Assembly (NCBI RefSeq): GCF_009765875.1 | Contig: NZ_LMUP01000016.1 | Span: forward strand, 4,534 to 68,533 | DNA: 64,000 bases | Reading direction: 5' to 3' | Source of the DNA: Pedobacter sp. L105 | GTDB taxonomy: Bacteria > Bacteroidota > Bacteroidia > Sphingobacteriales > Sphingobacteriaceae | Shown: positions 35,287 to 45,078 of the stretch, one piece after another | Layout of the letters: the number at the start of each line of letters is the position of its first letter | How positions within the stretch are numbered: position 1 is the stretch's first letter | Program-made: the position numbers and the translations under genes | Notes under the pieces: generated by a model | Told to the model about the DNA's origin: nothing | What the model saw: the letters and a program-made list of their open reading frames with translations, nothing else | The model's database searches: none

Positions 35287-36657
35287 TTATGGATTTTGTT
35301 GCATACCTGGATTAAAATTCAAAACCTGAACAGGTATCTGTAATGTATACCGGTTACTATGAGGAAGTAAAGTCGAAATAGTATTTCCCTGCGCATCATA
35401 TCTGTATACCGTACCCATCCTGTTCTCTTTATCTAACCTGCGCATGTCAAACCAGCGCAATCCGCAAAAAGGCAATTCATGGCTTCTTTCTTTTAAAACT
35501 TCCTGTAACACATCTTCCTGTACATTCGATTGATAAGGCACATAACTGGCAATGGCAAATCTGGTTTTACGAATGTCATCCAGCTGTTGCAAGGCAGTAG
35601 TTAAATCATTCCTTCTCGCTGCGCATTCTGCAATGATCAACTTCATTTCCTGAACGGAAGTACCTGTATTTACGTATTGCAAATACAGGGATACGTATGC
35701 CGGGATAAAAAGTGTGGCGCCTCTTGAAGTAAACGTATAACCGTCTGTACTGGTGAAGAGCTTTTTAACCCGAAGATCATTCGCATCAAACGAGCGCATA
35801 AAGCTTAGCGTAGGTGTGCTTTGCCCGAGTGCTATTCTTCCGTAAATGACATCAGGCTGAACGCTTGTTAAACCGGAAGCCGGAAACGTACTATTAAAAT
35901 TAATCATCACCGCTTTGCTGTTTGACAGCGCAAGTGTTGCATATTTACTAGCGTCTGTATAATCTCTCGCATAAAAATAAGTTCGCGCCAGCAAACTGTA
36001 AGCTGCTGCCGTTGATCCGCGATATCTGTTCGTACTATTATCTAAAGGAAGATTAGGAATTGCTGAATTAAGGTCGGCAATAATATGTCCGTAAGTTTCT
36101 GCTACGGTACCACGCGGCGGCACTATCTGAGAAACATCATTTGATGTAACAAAAGGTATTGCAAGGTCTTTACCCGCTGTTGTAGAGTCAAAAGGTAAGC
36201 TGTATTCATTTACCAGATAAAAGTATTCCATAGCCCGGCCTAATAAAGCTTCGGCTTTAAGGCTCCTTTTCTGACTGTCTGTTCCGCCCGTTGCCGCGTC
36301 TATACCCAGCAATACCGTATTAAACAGGTTGATTTTTGCATAATGTTCTCCCCAAAATGCAGGCGAAATACTTAGATTAGGTGAAAATTGCAGGGCCCAT
36401 GTATATATCAGCTCAGTTGGCTGCGTTGGCGGATTTGAAATACCTACGTTATCCACGTTATCTCCTAAGAAATTAAAAGTGCATGTTGGAAAACCAATTC
36501 CCTGAACCAGATAGGTGTTATTTAACCACTGGTCATAGTCGGTAACGGTAGTAAGCAGTGTTGTTCCCTTAGGTTTTATATCAAGGTACTTGTTACACGC
36601 GGCAAATACCATACTGCAAAATATGACTAGAACAAAAGTATATTTATATGATTTCAT
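35287..36657 (-). CDS. SusD/RagB-type surface glycan-binding lipoprotein
   Basis: 456 residues from the ATG at 36657 (MKSYKYTFVLVIFC), with lipobox MVFAAC and Cys21; the frame continues upstream to a TTG at 36816 within the SusC gene, which I reject. SusD features: YLDIKPKGTTLLTT, TPR helices (LLGRAMEYFYLVNEYSLPF), and the C-terminal block KERSHELPFCGLRWFDMRRLDKE. It starts 10 bp after the SusC stop. It should cap the SusC barrel encoded just before it. Confidence 0.95.
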   Translation of the reverse strand: MKSYKYTFVLVIFCSMVFAACNKYLDIKPKGTTLLTTVTDYDQWLNNTYLVQGIGFPTCTFNFLGDNVDNVGISNPPTQPTELIYTWALQFSPNLSISPAFWGEHYAKINLFNTVLLGIDAATGGTDSQKRSLKAEALLGRAMEYFYLVNEYSLPFDSTTAGKDLAIPFVTSNDVSQIVPPRGTVAETYGHIIADLNSAIPNLPLDNSTNRYRGSTAAAYSLLARTYFYARDYTDASKYATLALSNSKAVMINFNSTFPASGLTSVQPDVIYGRIALGQSTPTLSFMRSFDANDLRVKKLFTSTDGYTFTSRGATLFIPAYVSLYLQYVNTGTSVQEMKLIIAECAARRNDLTTALQQLDDIRKTRFAIASYVPYQSNVQEDVLQEVLKERSHELPFCGLRWFDMRRLDKENRMGTVYRYDAQGNTISTLLPHSNRYTLQIPVQVLNFNPGMQQNP

Positions 36658-36667
36658 CTGTATAATT

Positions 36668-39600
36668 TTAAAAATTGGTAAAAATGCCAAGGGTGTAAGT
36701 TGGTGTGATGTATGATTTCTGGAAACTGCCAGTAGCAATGCTATAGTTGTATTTATTAAAAGCTGTAGTCCATAAATTAGTACCCTGGCATTTAATTTCG
36801 AAATGTTTAAATCCAAGGTTCTTAATAAACTGAGTTTTGTCTAAACTATAAGAAAGTGTTACATCACCTAGGGTGATATAGTTACCATTGACAACGTATT
36901 TATCGGAGTAATTGTAAGCATTAACTGCATTGGTGCTTGGGTCAGAAAAAGCCGCCAGGCTCATAATGTCTGTTGTATTCTCATCGCCCGGTTTCTTCCA
37001 GTAATTGCCGGATCCGGCCAGTGGTCTAATTGCGGATGGATCGTCCCTGGGTATCCTCACCTTAAATCCTCCGTAGTAATTGATGAGGCAGTAAACGTAG
37101 AAATTACCAAAATCCACCCGGTTACTTAGGCCAACATTCAAAGTAGGTATAGAAGATCCTACATAATAGGTAGCACCTGAGGCTTCGTTTGATATAATTG
37201 CGTTTGCGGTAGAGGTTTCTGTCCGGTACACCTTACCATTTTTATCTTTTATCTGAGGGTAACCAGCATCGTCAAGCCCTCCATCGCGATAAGCAAACAT
37301 AGCCCCTACAGGATAGCCTTTAACATATCCTAATGAATTTAACGATTCTGGATTGTAGCTGGTTGTTTGGTAAACATCCAATACATTACTGCTGTTGTGC
37401 GCAAGTATCAGACCGGTATTCCAGTTGAAGTCCTTCTTTGCTATCCAATCTGAATGAAGGCTAAACTCTAAACCCTTATTATTAATGGTGGCGTTGTTGA
37501 TGATGGAAGGACTAAGCCCGATGGTAGGATCGATCAATGAGTTACCCATTAAATCGGTGCTTTTTTTGATATAATAATCCACACTTCCGGTAATATTTTT
37601 GAAAAGATGATAATCTAATCCACCGTTTAAATTCTGCGTCTGTTCCCAGCGCAAACTGCTGTTCGCATAAGAAAGCGATTTTAGGGCAGTACTGCTTGGT
37701 GACGTATATGGATTTAAAGCATACGTTGCTATTGCCTGGGGAAGAGATAACTTTGCTACATTACCATTGAAACCATATGCCGCACGGAGCTTGAGCTGCT
37801 TAACCCAGTCTACAAACTGCATAAAGCTTTCTTTGTCAATATTCCAGGCAGATCCAACTGACCAAAGGGGTTTATATTTATACTTAGGGTTGGTTCCAAA
37901 AAGGTTAGACTGATCTATACGAACGCTACCAGTAAGGGAGTATGTATCTTTAAAAGCATACACCATATTGGCATAGGCCGATACATATCTATCTTCTGTA
38001 TATGACTGATTAAATAAACTGCTGTAGCTATTTTGAAAAGGAGAGCTGCCAATATAGGAGCCTCTTGTGGTTCCATTTACTATACTTGCATAGTCTACTG
38101 GCTGCTGCAATAATGTTTCATCGCTATAACCGAAGTAAGACGCCAGATTACTTTTACTTGTAACATCTCTCACTTCTGTTCCCAGGATACCATTAAAAGA
38201 ATGTTGACCTATCCTTTTATTATAATTTAATTGTGCACGGGTAGTATAACTGGATGTATTATCTTCTTCCTGGCTCAGATAACCGCCCTGGGGAATATTA
38301 TATTTAAGCGTTCCATCTGTATTTAAGGTAATATATTGGTTAACATACTGCTTTGCTACCGAAGATTCTGCTGAAGCGTAGTTCCGTAAATCAGATCTTG
38401 ATGTTTCATATATCCCTCCAAATGTAAGACCAAACCCGTCACCAATAGCATAATTAAAATTTGCAGTGATGCGGTTATTAACGGTACGCGTTTTATCACT
38501 TACCTCATTCACATCTGTAAGCGGATAATAAAGATTATCTCCCAAACCTTTAGACATCAGTAGATTGTTATAATAAGGGTTGATTCCAGATCCTAATGAA
38601 ACAGCATCAGCATTTCCGTTTACATCCTGCAAATGCTCATAAGGGTATAATGAATATATACTCGGTACAGGTGCGGCGTTAAAACGTTGCTCCTGGTAAT
38701 CTGTCGTTAACTCCAAGGAGAGCTTTTTAGATAATTTTATCGTGCTGCGGGCAGACAGCGATATCTTGTTGTTATCGTTGTTTATTTGTTCCGAACGGTT
38801 TCCGGTATAATTGCCGGTGATATAATACAGGGCATTATCATTTCCTCCCGAAACATTTAAATTATAGTTTTGTGTAACTGCCGATCGCAGGAACAACCTG
38901 CTATAATCTTTGCTGTTATCATAATTCTGCAATGCAGCATAAGACTCAGCAGCCTGGTCGGGGGTAATAATTTTGGCTGCCGACTGAGCCAAAAGATAGT
39001 ATACCGGAGAAAACGAACCTTCATATACACTACCTACTGTTGTTAAGAGGCCCCATCTGGCTGCATCTATACTTTTCGAAAAAATACTTTTCTGATAGTC
39101 CATCACAATAGATGAGGCATCATCTGCCGTTCTGTAGCGGCTATAATCCTCTTTGGGAGTAATACTGGTAGTTGTTCTAAAAGCAAAACGGGGCCTTCCT
39201 GCCACAGCTTGTTTTCTTTCAATTACGATTACCCCATTAGATGCCCTTACACCATATACCGTAGCCGCCGCTGCATCTTTGAGAATAGTTACCGATTTAA
39301 TATCATTGGGGTCAATCATATCCAGTGTAAGCTCAGTAGGATATCCGTCAACTACAATTAAGGGACTCTGATTTGCCGACATGGTGGAGATACCGCGTAT
39401 ATTAAATAAACTACGGGAAGTAGATCCACTGCTCCCGGGTGTAGTACTGGTAAATGATACATCATTGTTGATCACAAGCCCCGGCATTCTGTTTACCAAT
39501 CCATCCAGAAAATTATTGCTGATGCTGGACTCATATTCTTTGTTACTGAGCTGAGATACAGCACCTGTGCTTTGTTCCGGCCGTATACGCTGGTAACCAG

Positions 39601-40264
39601 TATTAACAGTTATCCCCACTTCCTCCAAGCTTGCCACTGCAACCTCCATTTGGATTGTTCCAATGTCTATTGAGGACTTGATCTCTTTTGTTTTATACCC
39701 CGTAAATTTGATCACCAGAACCGCATTTTCTTCAACGTTTTTTATTAAAAACGAGCCATCTATAGCGGTTCTGATACCCTGTGACATGCCTTTAATCATC
39801 ACAGTAGCACCTGATAGCGGCTCGCCGGTCGCTGAATCTGTAACGCGCCCTTTTACGTCAATCGGAATAGCTAAAAAATTACTGATCTTTTCAAATACAG
39901 TTTTTTGTTTTGGAAAAACAGCAATCGATTTGTCTTCGATAGTAAAATCTAATGGCTGTCCTTCAAAAATCTGTTTAAGTACATCATTTAAATCTGCATT
40001 TTTTACCGTAATATTTACAGGTTTAGCTCCTTGTATCATACTGCCGGCAACAAAAAAACCATATCCTGTTTGTTGCGTGATTTTTTTAAAGATTTTAGCT
40101 ATCGGGGTGTTTTTTTCAGATAATGATACTTTTTGTGCGTAGGTGTTTGCGCTTACCTGCATTATTGACGCTATTAAAATAATAGTTGTTAATCGCATGA
40201 CTTGTAGGAGTTTGTGTAGGTGCCGATGGCGCACACCGAGTTTCTTAGTATAATTTTTATACAT
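36668..40264 (-). CDS. SusC/RagA-type TonB-dependent transporter with STN domain
   Basis: 1198 residues from the ATG at 40264 (MYKNYTKKLGVRHRH); the frame runs on to 40345 without a better start. Signal region at about 23-44 (LTTIILIASIMQVSANTYAQ), STN domain 46-118, carboxypeptidase-like domain 135-210, plug from about 215 (GITVNTGYQRIRPEQSTGAV, IRGISTMSANQSPLIVVDG, VTILKDAAAATVYG), barrel ending in GIFTNF. It is longer than the SusC at 8576. The STN domain and the FecR/sigma genes just upstream make a cell-surface signalling system. Its cargo is unknown because the operon has no glycoside hydrolase. Confidence 0.96.
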   Translation of the reverse strand: MYKNYTKKLGVRHRHLHKLLQVMRLTTIILIASIMQVSANTYAQKVSLSEKNTPIAKIFKKITQQTGYGFFVAGSMIQGAKPVNITVKNADLNDVLKQIFEGQPLDFTIEDKSIAVFPKQKTVFEKISNFLAIPIDVKGRVTDSATGEPLSGATVMIKGMSQGIRTAIDGSFLIKNVEENAVLVIKFTGYKTKEIKSSIDIGTIQMEVAVASLEEVGITVNTGYQRIRPEQSTGAVSQLSNKEYESSISNNFLDGLVNRMPGLVINNDVSFTSTTPGSSGSTSRSLFNIRGISTMSANQSPLIVVDGYPTELTLDMIDPNDIKSVTILKDAAAATVYGVRASNGVIVIERKQAVAGRPRFAFRTTTSITPKEDYSRYRTADDASSIVMDYQKSIFSKSIDAARWGLLTTVGSVYEGSFSPVYYLLAQSAAKIITPDQAAESYAALQNYDNSKDYSRLFLRSAVTQNYNLNVSGGNDNALYYITGNYTGNRSEQINNDNNKISLSARSTIKLSKKLSLELTTDYQEQRFNAAPVPSIYSLYPYEHLQDVNGNADAVSLGSGINPYYNNLLMSKGLGDNLYYPLTDVNEVSDKTRTVNNRITANFNYAIGDGFGLTFGGIYETSRSDLRNYASAESSVAKQYVNQYITLNTDGTLKYNIPQGGYLSQEEDNTSSYTTRAQLNYNKRIGQHSFNGILGTEVRDVTSKSNLASYFGYSDETLLQQPVDYASIVNGTTRGSYIGSSPFQNSYSSLFNQSYTEDRYVSAYANMVYAFKDTYSLTGSVRIDQSNLFGTNPKYKYKPLWSVGSAWNIDKESFMQFVDWVKQLKLRAAYGFNGNVAKLSLPQAIATYALNPYTSPSSTALKSLSYANSSLRWEQTQNLNGGLDYHLFKNITGSVDYYIKKSTDLMGNSLIDPTIGLSPSIINNATINNKGLEFSLHSDWIAKKDFNWNTGLILAHNSSNVLDVYQTTSYNPESLNSLGYVKGYPVGAMFAYRDGGLDDAGYPQIKDKNGKVYRTETSTANAIISNEASGATYYVGSSIPTLNVGLSNRVDFGNFYVYCLINYYGGFKVRIPRDDPSAIRPLAGSGNYWKKPGDENTTDIMSLAAFSDPSTNAVNAYNYSDKYVVNGNYITLGDVTLSYSLDKTQFIKNLGFKHFEIKCQGTNLWTTAFNKYNYSIATGSFQKSYITPTYTLGIFTNF

Positions 40265-40381
40265 TTGTTTGTCTGGTTTAATTAAGTTGATAGGGTCACA
40301 AATTTTATTGGCGGATCCAGATATCGGCCAGATGTGTGCAACCACATCTGGCTTCTTTTTTAGATCATAACGTAAGTAGAT

Positions 40382-41497
40382 TTACTTAATCATAATCCTC
40401 CTTCCCTCTACTGTAAAATGAATTGATTTCGAAGATTGAATAATTTTCATCACCTGGCTCAGGTTCCATGACCTTGGTATCCGACCTGTGAAGGTTTCGT
40501 TCGTAACCGGCCCTTCAAACTGTATATCAACATCATACCACCGTGAAAGCTGGCGCATGATGGATTTAATATCACTATCCGTAAAGTCAAAATAGCCATC
40601 TTTCCAAGCTGTGATCTCATCAATATCAACGCTTTTTGTACCGATCTTCGAATGGCTAACGGTGGCCTGCTGCCCGGGTTTAATTATTTCTTCTTCGCTG
40701 CTGGTGTTAATCTTAACAGAGCCTTGCAATAAAGTAGTTTTGATATCAGGCTCATTATTGTACGCATTGATATTAAAATGAGTACCAAGTACTTCAACTG
40801 TTTGGCCATTACTAGTTACCCTAAAAGGTTTGGCGGGGTTATGCATCACCTCGAAATAAACTTCTCCAGTTATTTCAACGCGCCTATCTTTACCAATGAA
40901 TGCTGTAGGGTACTTGATTGAGGAAGCAGCATTTAGCCAAACGCCAGTTCCGTCTGACAGAATTAAGCGGTATTGTCCACCTTGAGGGGTAGACATGGTA
41001 TTATATACTATTGCCGAATTGTCTGATTTTCCAGAATTATAAATAATCTGTCCTTCGGCAGTCTTATTAATTTTAGTATTTCCCTGCAAAGCTAATTGGC
41101 CATTTCTGGCTCCCGTCACCAAAATTTTCTTCCCATCGCCTAAAGTCAGAATCGCTTTATTGCTTCCAGGTTCAAAATCATCGGGGGCAAATGCCTCCTG
41201 GTTTTGATGCTGTTTGTTATTACTACGGTAAAAATAAAACCCAAACCCTAAAAAAAGTAAGATGGAAGCTGCCGTGACCACACGGGCCCATGGGTAAGAA
41301 CTGCGGGTATGAACTTTATGGGCTTTTATATTTTTCCACATTTCAGATTTCACCCGGAGGTAATCTTCGTCTTCAGGGTTTTGCCATTCAATGGCCGACT
41401 GTTCAGCATACCAGTTTTCCAGTAATTTAACCTCTTCTGGTGAAGCGGTACCATCATTGTATTTTTCTAAAAGAAGTTTTGCCTGCTTTTTATCCAT
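40382..41497 (-). CDS. FecR-family anti-sigma factor
   Basis: 371 residues: N-terminal cytoplasmic part, membrane span at about 71-90 (ARVVTAASILLFLGFGFYFY), FecR domain (TPQGGQYRLILSDGTGVWLN, GEVYFEVMHNPAKPF, VLGTHFNINAY) and C-terminal DUF4974 from about 300 (DIKSIMRQLSRWYDVDIQF, SRSWNLSQVMKII-like). It lies between its sigma factor and SusC in the same orientation, so a single transcript from 42216 is possible. Confidence 0.95.
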   Translation of the reverse strand: MDKKQAKLLLEKYNDGTASPEEVKLLENWYAEQSAIEWQNPEDEDYLRVKSEMWKNIKAHKVHTRSSYPWARVVTAASILLFLGFGFYFYRSNNKQHQNQEAFAPDDFEPGSNKAILTLGDGKKILVTGARNGQLALQGNTKINKTAEGQIIYNSGKSDNSAIVYNTMSTPQGGQYRLILSDGTGVWLNAASSIKYPTAFIGKDRRVEITGEVYFEVMHNPAKPFRVTSNGQTVEVLGTHFNINAYNNEPDIKTTLLQGSVKINTSSEEEIIKPGQQATVSHSKIGTKSVDIDEITAWKDGYFDFTDSDIKSIMRQLSRWYDVDIQFEGPVTNETFTGRIPRSWNLSQVMKIIQSSKSIHFTVEGRRIMIK

Positions 41498-41625
41498 ATC
41501 AATAAATCAATCTTTACTATTGATTTATAAGTAATACCCATAAGTAGTATCAAGGTAGTACGCGGATTTAAAATAAATTTAACCTTACTTTAACAGTAAA
41601 CTTACAGAATTGATAGAGGTTGGGT

Positions 41626-42216
41626 TTATTTCTCTAATAATAAGGCCATAATAAGTACCGAAGGTGCATAGGGCCTAACTTTGAGACGAAGAATGGTTAA
41701 GGCTTTATTGATTTGTTTTTTTACTGTTTTATCCGAAATGCCTAATGCCCCGGCAATCTGCATATGGGTCATGTTTTGCTTACGGCTCATTTCAAATACC
41801 TGCCTCATTTTTTCAGGCAACAGATCAATTTCCTTATTCAGGATACGGCTGAGTTCCCGTTCATCAATCAAGGGCAATGAGGCGGTGTTTATTTCTGTAG
41901 CATATTTTACAATGGCACTCACATAATCATTTCTCACTTTACCTTTTTGTATCAGTTTAAACACACGATTTCTCGCTGCTACATACAAATAACCAGCCAG
42001 GTTAGCATCTTCTTTGATGTTCTCAGATTTGTTCCAGAGATTTATAAACAGTTCCTGAACAATATCCTGGGAAGATTCCCGATCACGCAACATTTGGTTA
42101 ACCTGATAGAATACTGGAATAGCATATCTGTTGTAAATTTCGGTAAAAGCAGCTTCGTCACCTTCTTTTAAAAAATTAACAAGCTCCTGATCCAAATGAT
42201 TGCGATATGCTGACAT
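41626..42216 (-). CDS. ECF-type RNA polymerase sigma factor
   Basis: 196 residues. Region 2 at about 18-90 (GDEAAFTEIYNRYAIPVFYQVNQM, QDIVQELFINLWN) and region 4 at about 125-180 (LPEKMRQVFEMSRKQNMTHMQIAGALGISDKTVKKQI). A hydrophobic C-terminal tail (SVLIMALLLEK) extends beyond the usual end. First gene of the second sigma-FecR-SusCD locus; it differs from the first locus in lying in the same orientation as its targets. Confidence 0.95.
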   Translation of the reverse strand: MSAYRNHLDQELVNFLKEGDEAAFTEIYNRYAIPVFYQVNQMLRDRESSQDIVQELFINLWNKSENIKEDANLAGYLYVAARNRVFKLIQKGKVRNDYVSAIVKYATEINTASLPLIDERELSRILNKEIDLLPEKMRQVFEMSRKQNMTHMQIAGALGISDKTVKKQINKALTILRLKVRPYAPSVLIMALLLEK

Positions 42217-42773
42217 TGACTTATTTAAACCCGAATGTAAGTATTTTTATCAGCAATAATAGTTTGCTTTTTATGTTTTATGCAGAATTTCGAGTAGAAT
42301 TCAGCAACATTTCACCTCTGTTACTGATCTCGCCTTTAATAATCTTTTATTCGTTTCGATATCCATCATTTTTCTTATCTAAAATGAAAAGAAAATATTA
42401 ATGGAATACATAAGAGTTATTAAAAACACGTGTAATGTGCGGAAATATACAAGAAAAGCTATATTCATTTTTTTTTGCAAAATCAGACAAACATTATGTT
42501 CACTTGATCGCCACAATCCGATGAACATAATAACGACACCCAGCTTAACGCCCCAACTTCCTTCTTTGAATTAAGGAAGACAGCTTTTTATCCGGGGCTG
42601 GCCCGATACACCAGAGATTGTCACATAAAATTTCCTGAAGGAAAGTCTGGGAGAACTTTTGATTTTAAGTTCAAAGAAGGAAAATTGAATTTGTATTAGC
42701 AGATCTGATTTAGCTTTACAACCGGGCATTTTTTCAAATCATTCAGATTTCAATTTCTGACTATAGGCCTGGT
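42217..42773. other. 557-bp gap without a convincing gene
   Basis: It contains a 13-bp perfect inverted repeat, TTCCTTCTTTGAA at 42558-42570 against 42670-42682, 99 bp apart. A 63-codon frame without start runs across 42508-42698. I see no RNA gene. The left part must hold the sigma gene's promoter, but no clear -7 box is visible. Confidence 0.5.
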
Positions 42774-43472
42774 TCAACAGATCAGCAGTAACCTATTCTG
42801 TCCGGATTTTTCCTTTGGCGCACGGTGAAGACAAGGAGGAACCTTACTTTCAGGATGATCAACCGCCAATCTCCACAAATGCCCAAGACCACAGCTCATT
42901 GGCTTTGCACCAGGGTTAGCCTGATAGTGCAGATCAAAGAATTGTTCGCTTAAGAATGATTCAAAATCTTCATCTGCTCCATCATATAGCTTTTTGAGTT
43001 CAGCGCGTATTTCTGGGATAAGTACTTTCTTTATGCCTTGTGAATTTGGCAATATTTCACTCGAATCGCCATAGTAAGTGCACAAAAACGTATCGGTAGG
43101 TACAGGAGACCGATCTACATGAAAAGAATAAACATCGGTAGGAAAAAACGGGTAGGTATCATCCTGATCATAGTATTTGATCACGTTAAGTATTGGCGAT
43201 GCGCCATGAGCTTCCAAGACTTTCAAATCATTTAAGAGAATTTCGCGGGCAAGTTGTCCTTGTTCACTCAACTGAAGTTCACGAAGTTCCTCTTGTTCAA
43301 TTTCCGTTATATTCTCGCTTAGTTCTATCTTTTTAACAATTTCAGAAAAATCACCTATTAGTTTGCGATTCCAGCAGATCGCATTAATTTCTCCGCTAAA
43401 TGGCGTAGAAATAAGATCTTGAAAATTCGTGACACAATGAATTTGATTCTCAGCGTAAGATAAATCTACCAT
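42774..43472 (-). CDS. DUF1826-like protein
   Basis: 232 residues from the ATG at 43472 (MVDLSYAENQIHCV); the frame extends to a TTG at 43535, a less likely start. Features resembling DUF1826: an ICWNRKL block near residue 30, YSFHVDRSPVPTDTFLCTYYGDSSEIL in the middle, and a C-terminal CLHRAPKEKSGQNRLLLIC block. Conserved His, Asp and Cys suggest a metal site, but no function is established for the family. It stands alone. A -7-like CAAAGATA (minus-strand TATCTTTG) lies at 43558-43565. Confidence 0.65.
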   Translation of the reverse strand: MVDLSYAENQIHCVTNFQDLISTPFSGEINAICWNRKLIGDFSEIVKKIELSENITEIEQEELRELQLSEQGQLAREILLNDLKVLEAHGASPILNVIKYYDQDDTYPFFPTDVYSFHVDRSPVPTDTFLCTYYGDSSEILPNSQGIKKVLIPEIRAELKKLYDGADEDFESFLSEQFFDLHYQANPGAKPMSCGLGHLWRLAVDHPESKVPPCLHRAPKEKSGQNRLLLIC

Positions 43473-43557
43473 AATAACAATATAAAATCGTTTGACATCA
43501 AAATATGGTAATACTGGCCGGTTAAGCCAGGACAAATATTGATGATAGAACTTTTGA

Positions 43558-43565
43558 CAAAGATA
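43558..43565 (-). promoter_or_regulatory. -7 box of the DUF1826-like gene
   Basis: TATCTTTG on the minus strand matches TAnnTTTG. No good -33 element is seen at the usual distance. Confidence 0.4.
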
Positions 43566-43696
43566 GGAACAAAGCTAAAAGAAAGATATATGGCCGTTTT
43601 AATTTTATATCAGGACACATCTCCAATCAAAATCAAAGAAAACGCGCCCTATTCTGCTGTGCTATCATTAAATGAGAGTAGATTCCCGATATAAAA

Positions 43697-43774
43697 AAAG
43701 ATCGGCCTCCTGATGCAATACTCCCATAAAGTGTCTAACTGTTGGGGGGCATGGCATCAGGAACACCGGTCTTT
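43697..43774 (-). terminator. long-stem terminator of the three-gene toxin operon
   Basis: Imperfect arms of about 20 nt at 43697-43715 and 43754-43774 (core TCCTGATGC / GCATCAGGA and AAAGA.CGG), 38 nt apart. Read on the minus strand, ATCTTTTTTTAT follows the stem. It lies 30 bp after the last toxin gene. Confidence 0.7.
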
Positions 43775-43804
43775 CTCATTGTAAATAACAATGGTTAAAT
43801 GACT

Positions 43805-44926
43805 CTACGCGCTGATCATACTTTCAACAGATGGAGCCATGGTCACCTGGTCATCCATTTGATAAGTAATCCCGGCAATACTTTGCATAAAAGACTGAAT
43901 CTCGTCCCATGCCGCCAAAGCCAGCGCCAGGTCGGCAGCCGCCTGGTCAATACTGTCTGCATCAAGCATATTGTCCAGATCAGTAACAATCTGTCCGGCA
44001 TCACTCTGTAATTTTTGCCAGAACTTAAGAACGATCTGAATATTTGTTTCAGCCGCGCCGCTCTGGGCAACGATAGCAACAAACTGGGCGTTCAGGTTCT
44101 GTAACAATCCAACCGTTGAATTGATCAGCCCAATTTCCGTATTCACGTTATTCATATCGGTCTGAATATCTTCCAGGGTCTGCTGGTAGTCGATATCCTT
44201 GCCAACAGGCTCCAGCGTAGTCAAAATGGCACTTCCTACACCAAAACCGATTCCAACGATCACTCCTGCAGTTCCAGTAAAAATAACACCTACACCCACA
44301 CCTACTGCTGCAACAAAGATTCCTTCAGTGATATTAGCCAGGGTATTGAGTGTGATCAGCTTATTACGGTCGTTTACAATATCCTGCAAATTTGCAAGTA
44401 CAGCATTCAATTGAGCGATCGACTGCTCATCTACATCTTCGGCAGCGGTGATCTGGCTGCAAAGCTGATTGAGGGAGGAGGCATCAGGAGCAATATTACC
44501 CTGATACGCTGAAATAGCGTCATCCAGGCTTTTTACCGTTTGCCCGCAGGCCCCTGCTTCTGTGATGAGGCTATTTAGTGCGCTTTTGATATCCTGAAGA
44601 ATGGCAGGATCGGCCGGCGAAGATTTCAACTGGACAAGATAGCCCTTAATAGCCCTTATCTGCTGCTGAAATAAAGCATTATAACTAATAAATGCCGCAG
44701 GAATCAGATTGAGATCTGGAATCACTTCATCAATCCAGACCATTACATCCAGTTTGGCTTTGCTAAATGTTTGAACAAAATCACCATAATTGGCTGGAGG
44801 CACCACTAGTGCCGGCAACTGTGTGGTATCAATAGACATGGCATAACTGCAAACCGCATTTGATGCATTGATATAATCCACAACCATTTGCGCCGTATCC
44901 TGAGAATTTAAAATAAGATTTTTCAT
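43805..44926 (-). CDS. HBL/Nhe-like alpha-pore-forming toxin component (third gene)
   Basis: 373 residues, almost all predicted helix, with no signal peptide (MKNLILNSQDTAQ). A block QLPALVVPPANYGDF at 36-50 recurs in the second gene as QLPVLNYPPTNYATF. Long Gln/Asp-rich helices (85-195) lead to one hydrophobic, Gly/Val-rich head at 199-238 (GIFVAAVGVGVGVIF, GVIVGIGFGVG), followed by a return coiled coil to about 345. This is the plan of ClyA-family toxins such as HBL, Nhe and Ahl: a helical bundle with a membrane-inserting head. Assignment is by architecture, not by identity to a known protein. The gene follows a 152-bp spacer with a stem-loop. Confidence 0.72.
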   Translation of the reverse strand: MKNLILNSQDTAQMVVDYINASNAVCSYAMSIDTTQLPALVVPPANYGDFVQTFSKAKLDVMVWIDEVIPDLNLIPAAFISYNALFQQQIRAIKGYLVQLKSSPADPAILQDIKSALNSLITEAGACGQTVKSLDDAISAYQGNIAPDASSLNQLCSQITAAEDVDEQSIAQLNAVLANLQDIVNDRNKLITLNTLANITEGIFVAAVGVGVGVIFTGTAGVIVGIGFGVGSAILTTLEPVGKDIDYQQTLEDIQTDMNNVNTEIGLINSTVGLLQNLNAQFVAIVAQSGAAETNIQIVLKFWQKLQSDAGQIVTDLDNMLDADSIDQAAADLALALAAWDEIQSFMQSIAGITYQMDDQVTMAPSVESMISA

Positions 44927-44954
44927 TTGAACACAATTGTCTTTTATCGGTTAT

Positions 44955-45063
44955 GAAGCTATCATCAGCATATTTTTCACCTGTTTTTATGTTTCTTTTT
45001 GTATTCAAGAACTCGCAAACTCGGTTCATTACAGTTTTTAAGCCGTGTGCTGATGATAGTTTC
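44955..45063 (-). repeat. stem-loop in the spacer between second and third toxin genes
   Basis: GAAGCTATCATCAGCA (44955-44970) pairs with 45048-45063 at 15 of 16 positions, enclosing 77 nt. The spacer between these two genes is 152 bp against 33 bp between the first two. The stem could protect or uncouple part of the mRNA and so set the ratio of the subunits. Confidence 0.7.
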
Positions 45064-45078
45064 ATTTTTAATTAAATG

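Noticed and set aside
35287..36816. Longer SusD start at 36816
   Set aside because: It begins with TTG inside the SusC gene and would bury the lipoprotein signal; ATG 36657 gives a proper lipobox.
42508..42698. 63-codon frame reading FPEGKSGRTFDFKFKEGK near its end
   Set aside because: No start codon, no family resemblance and no downstream signal; retained only as a possible gene remnant.
44829..45065. Open frame of 78 codons between and into toxin genes (minus strand)
   Set aside because: It overlaps the start of the third toxin gene in another frame, shows no domain, and its beginning is made of the stem-loop arms.
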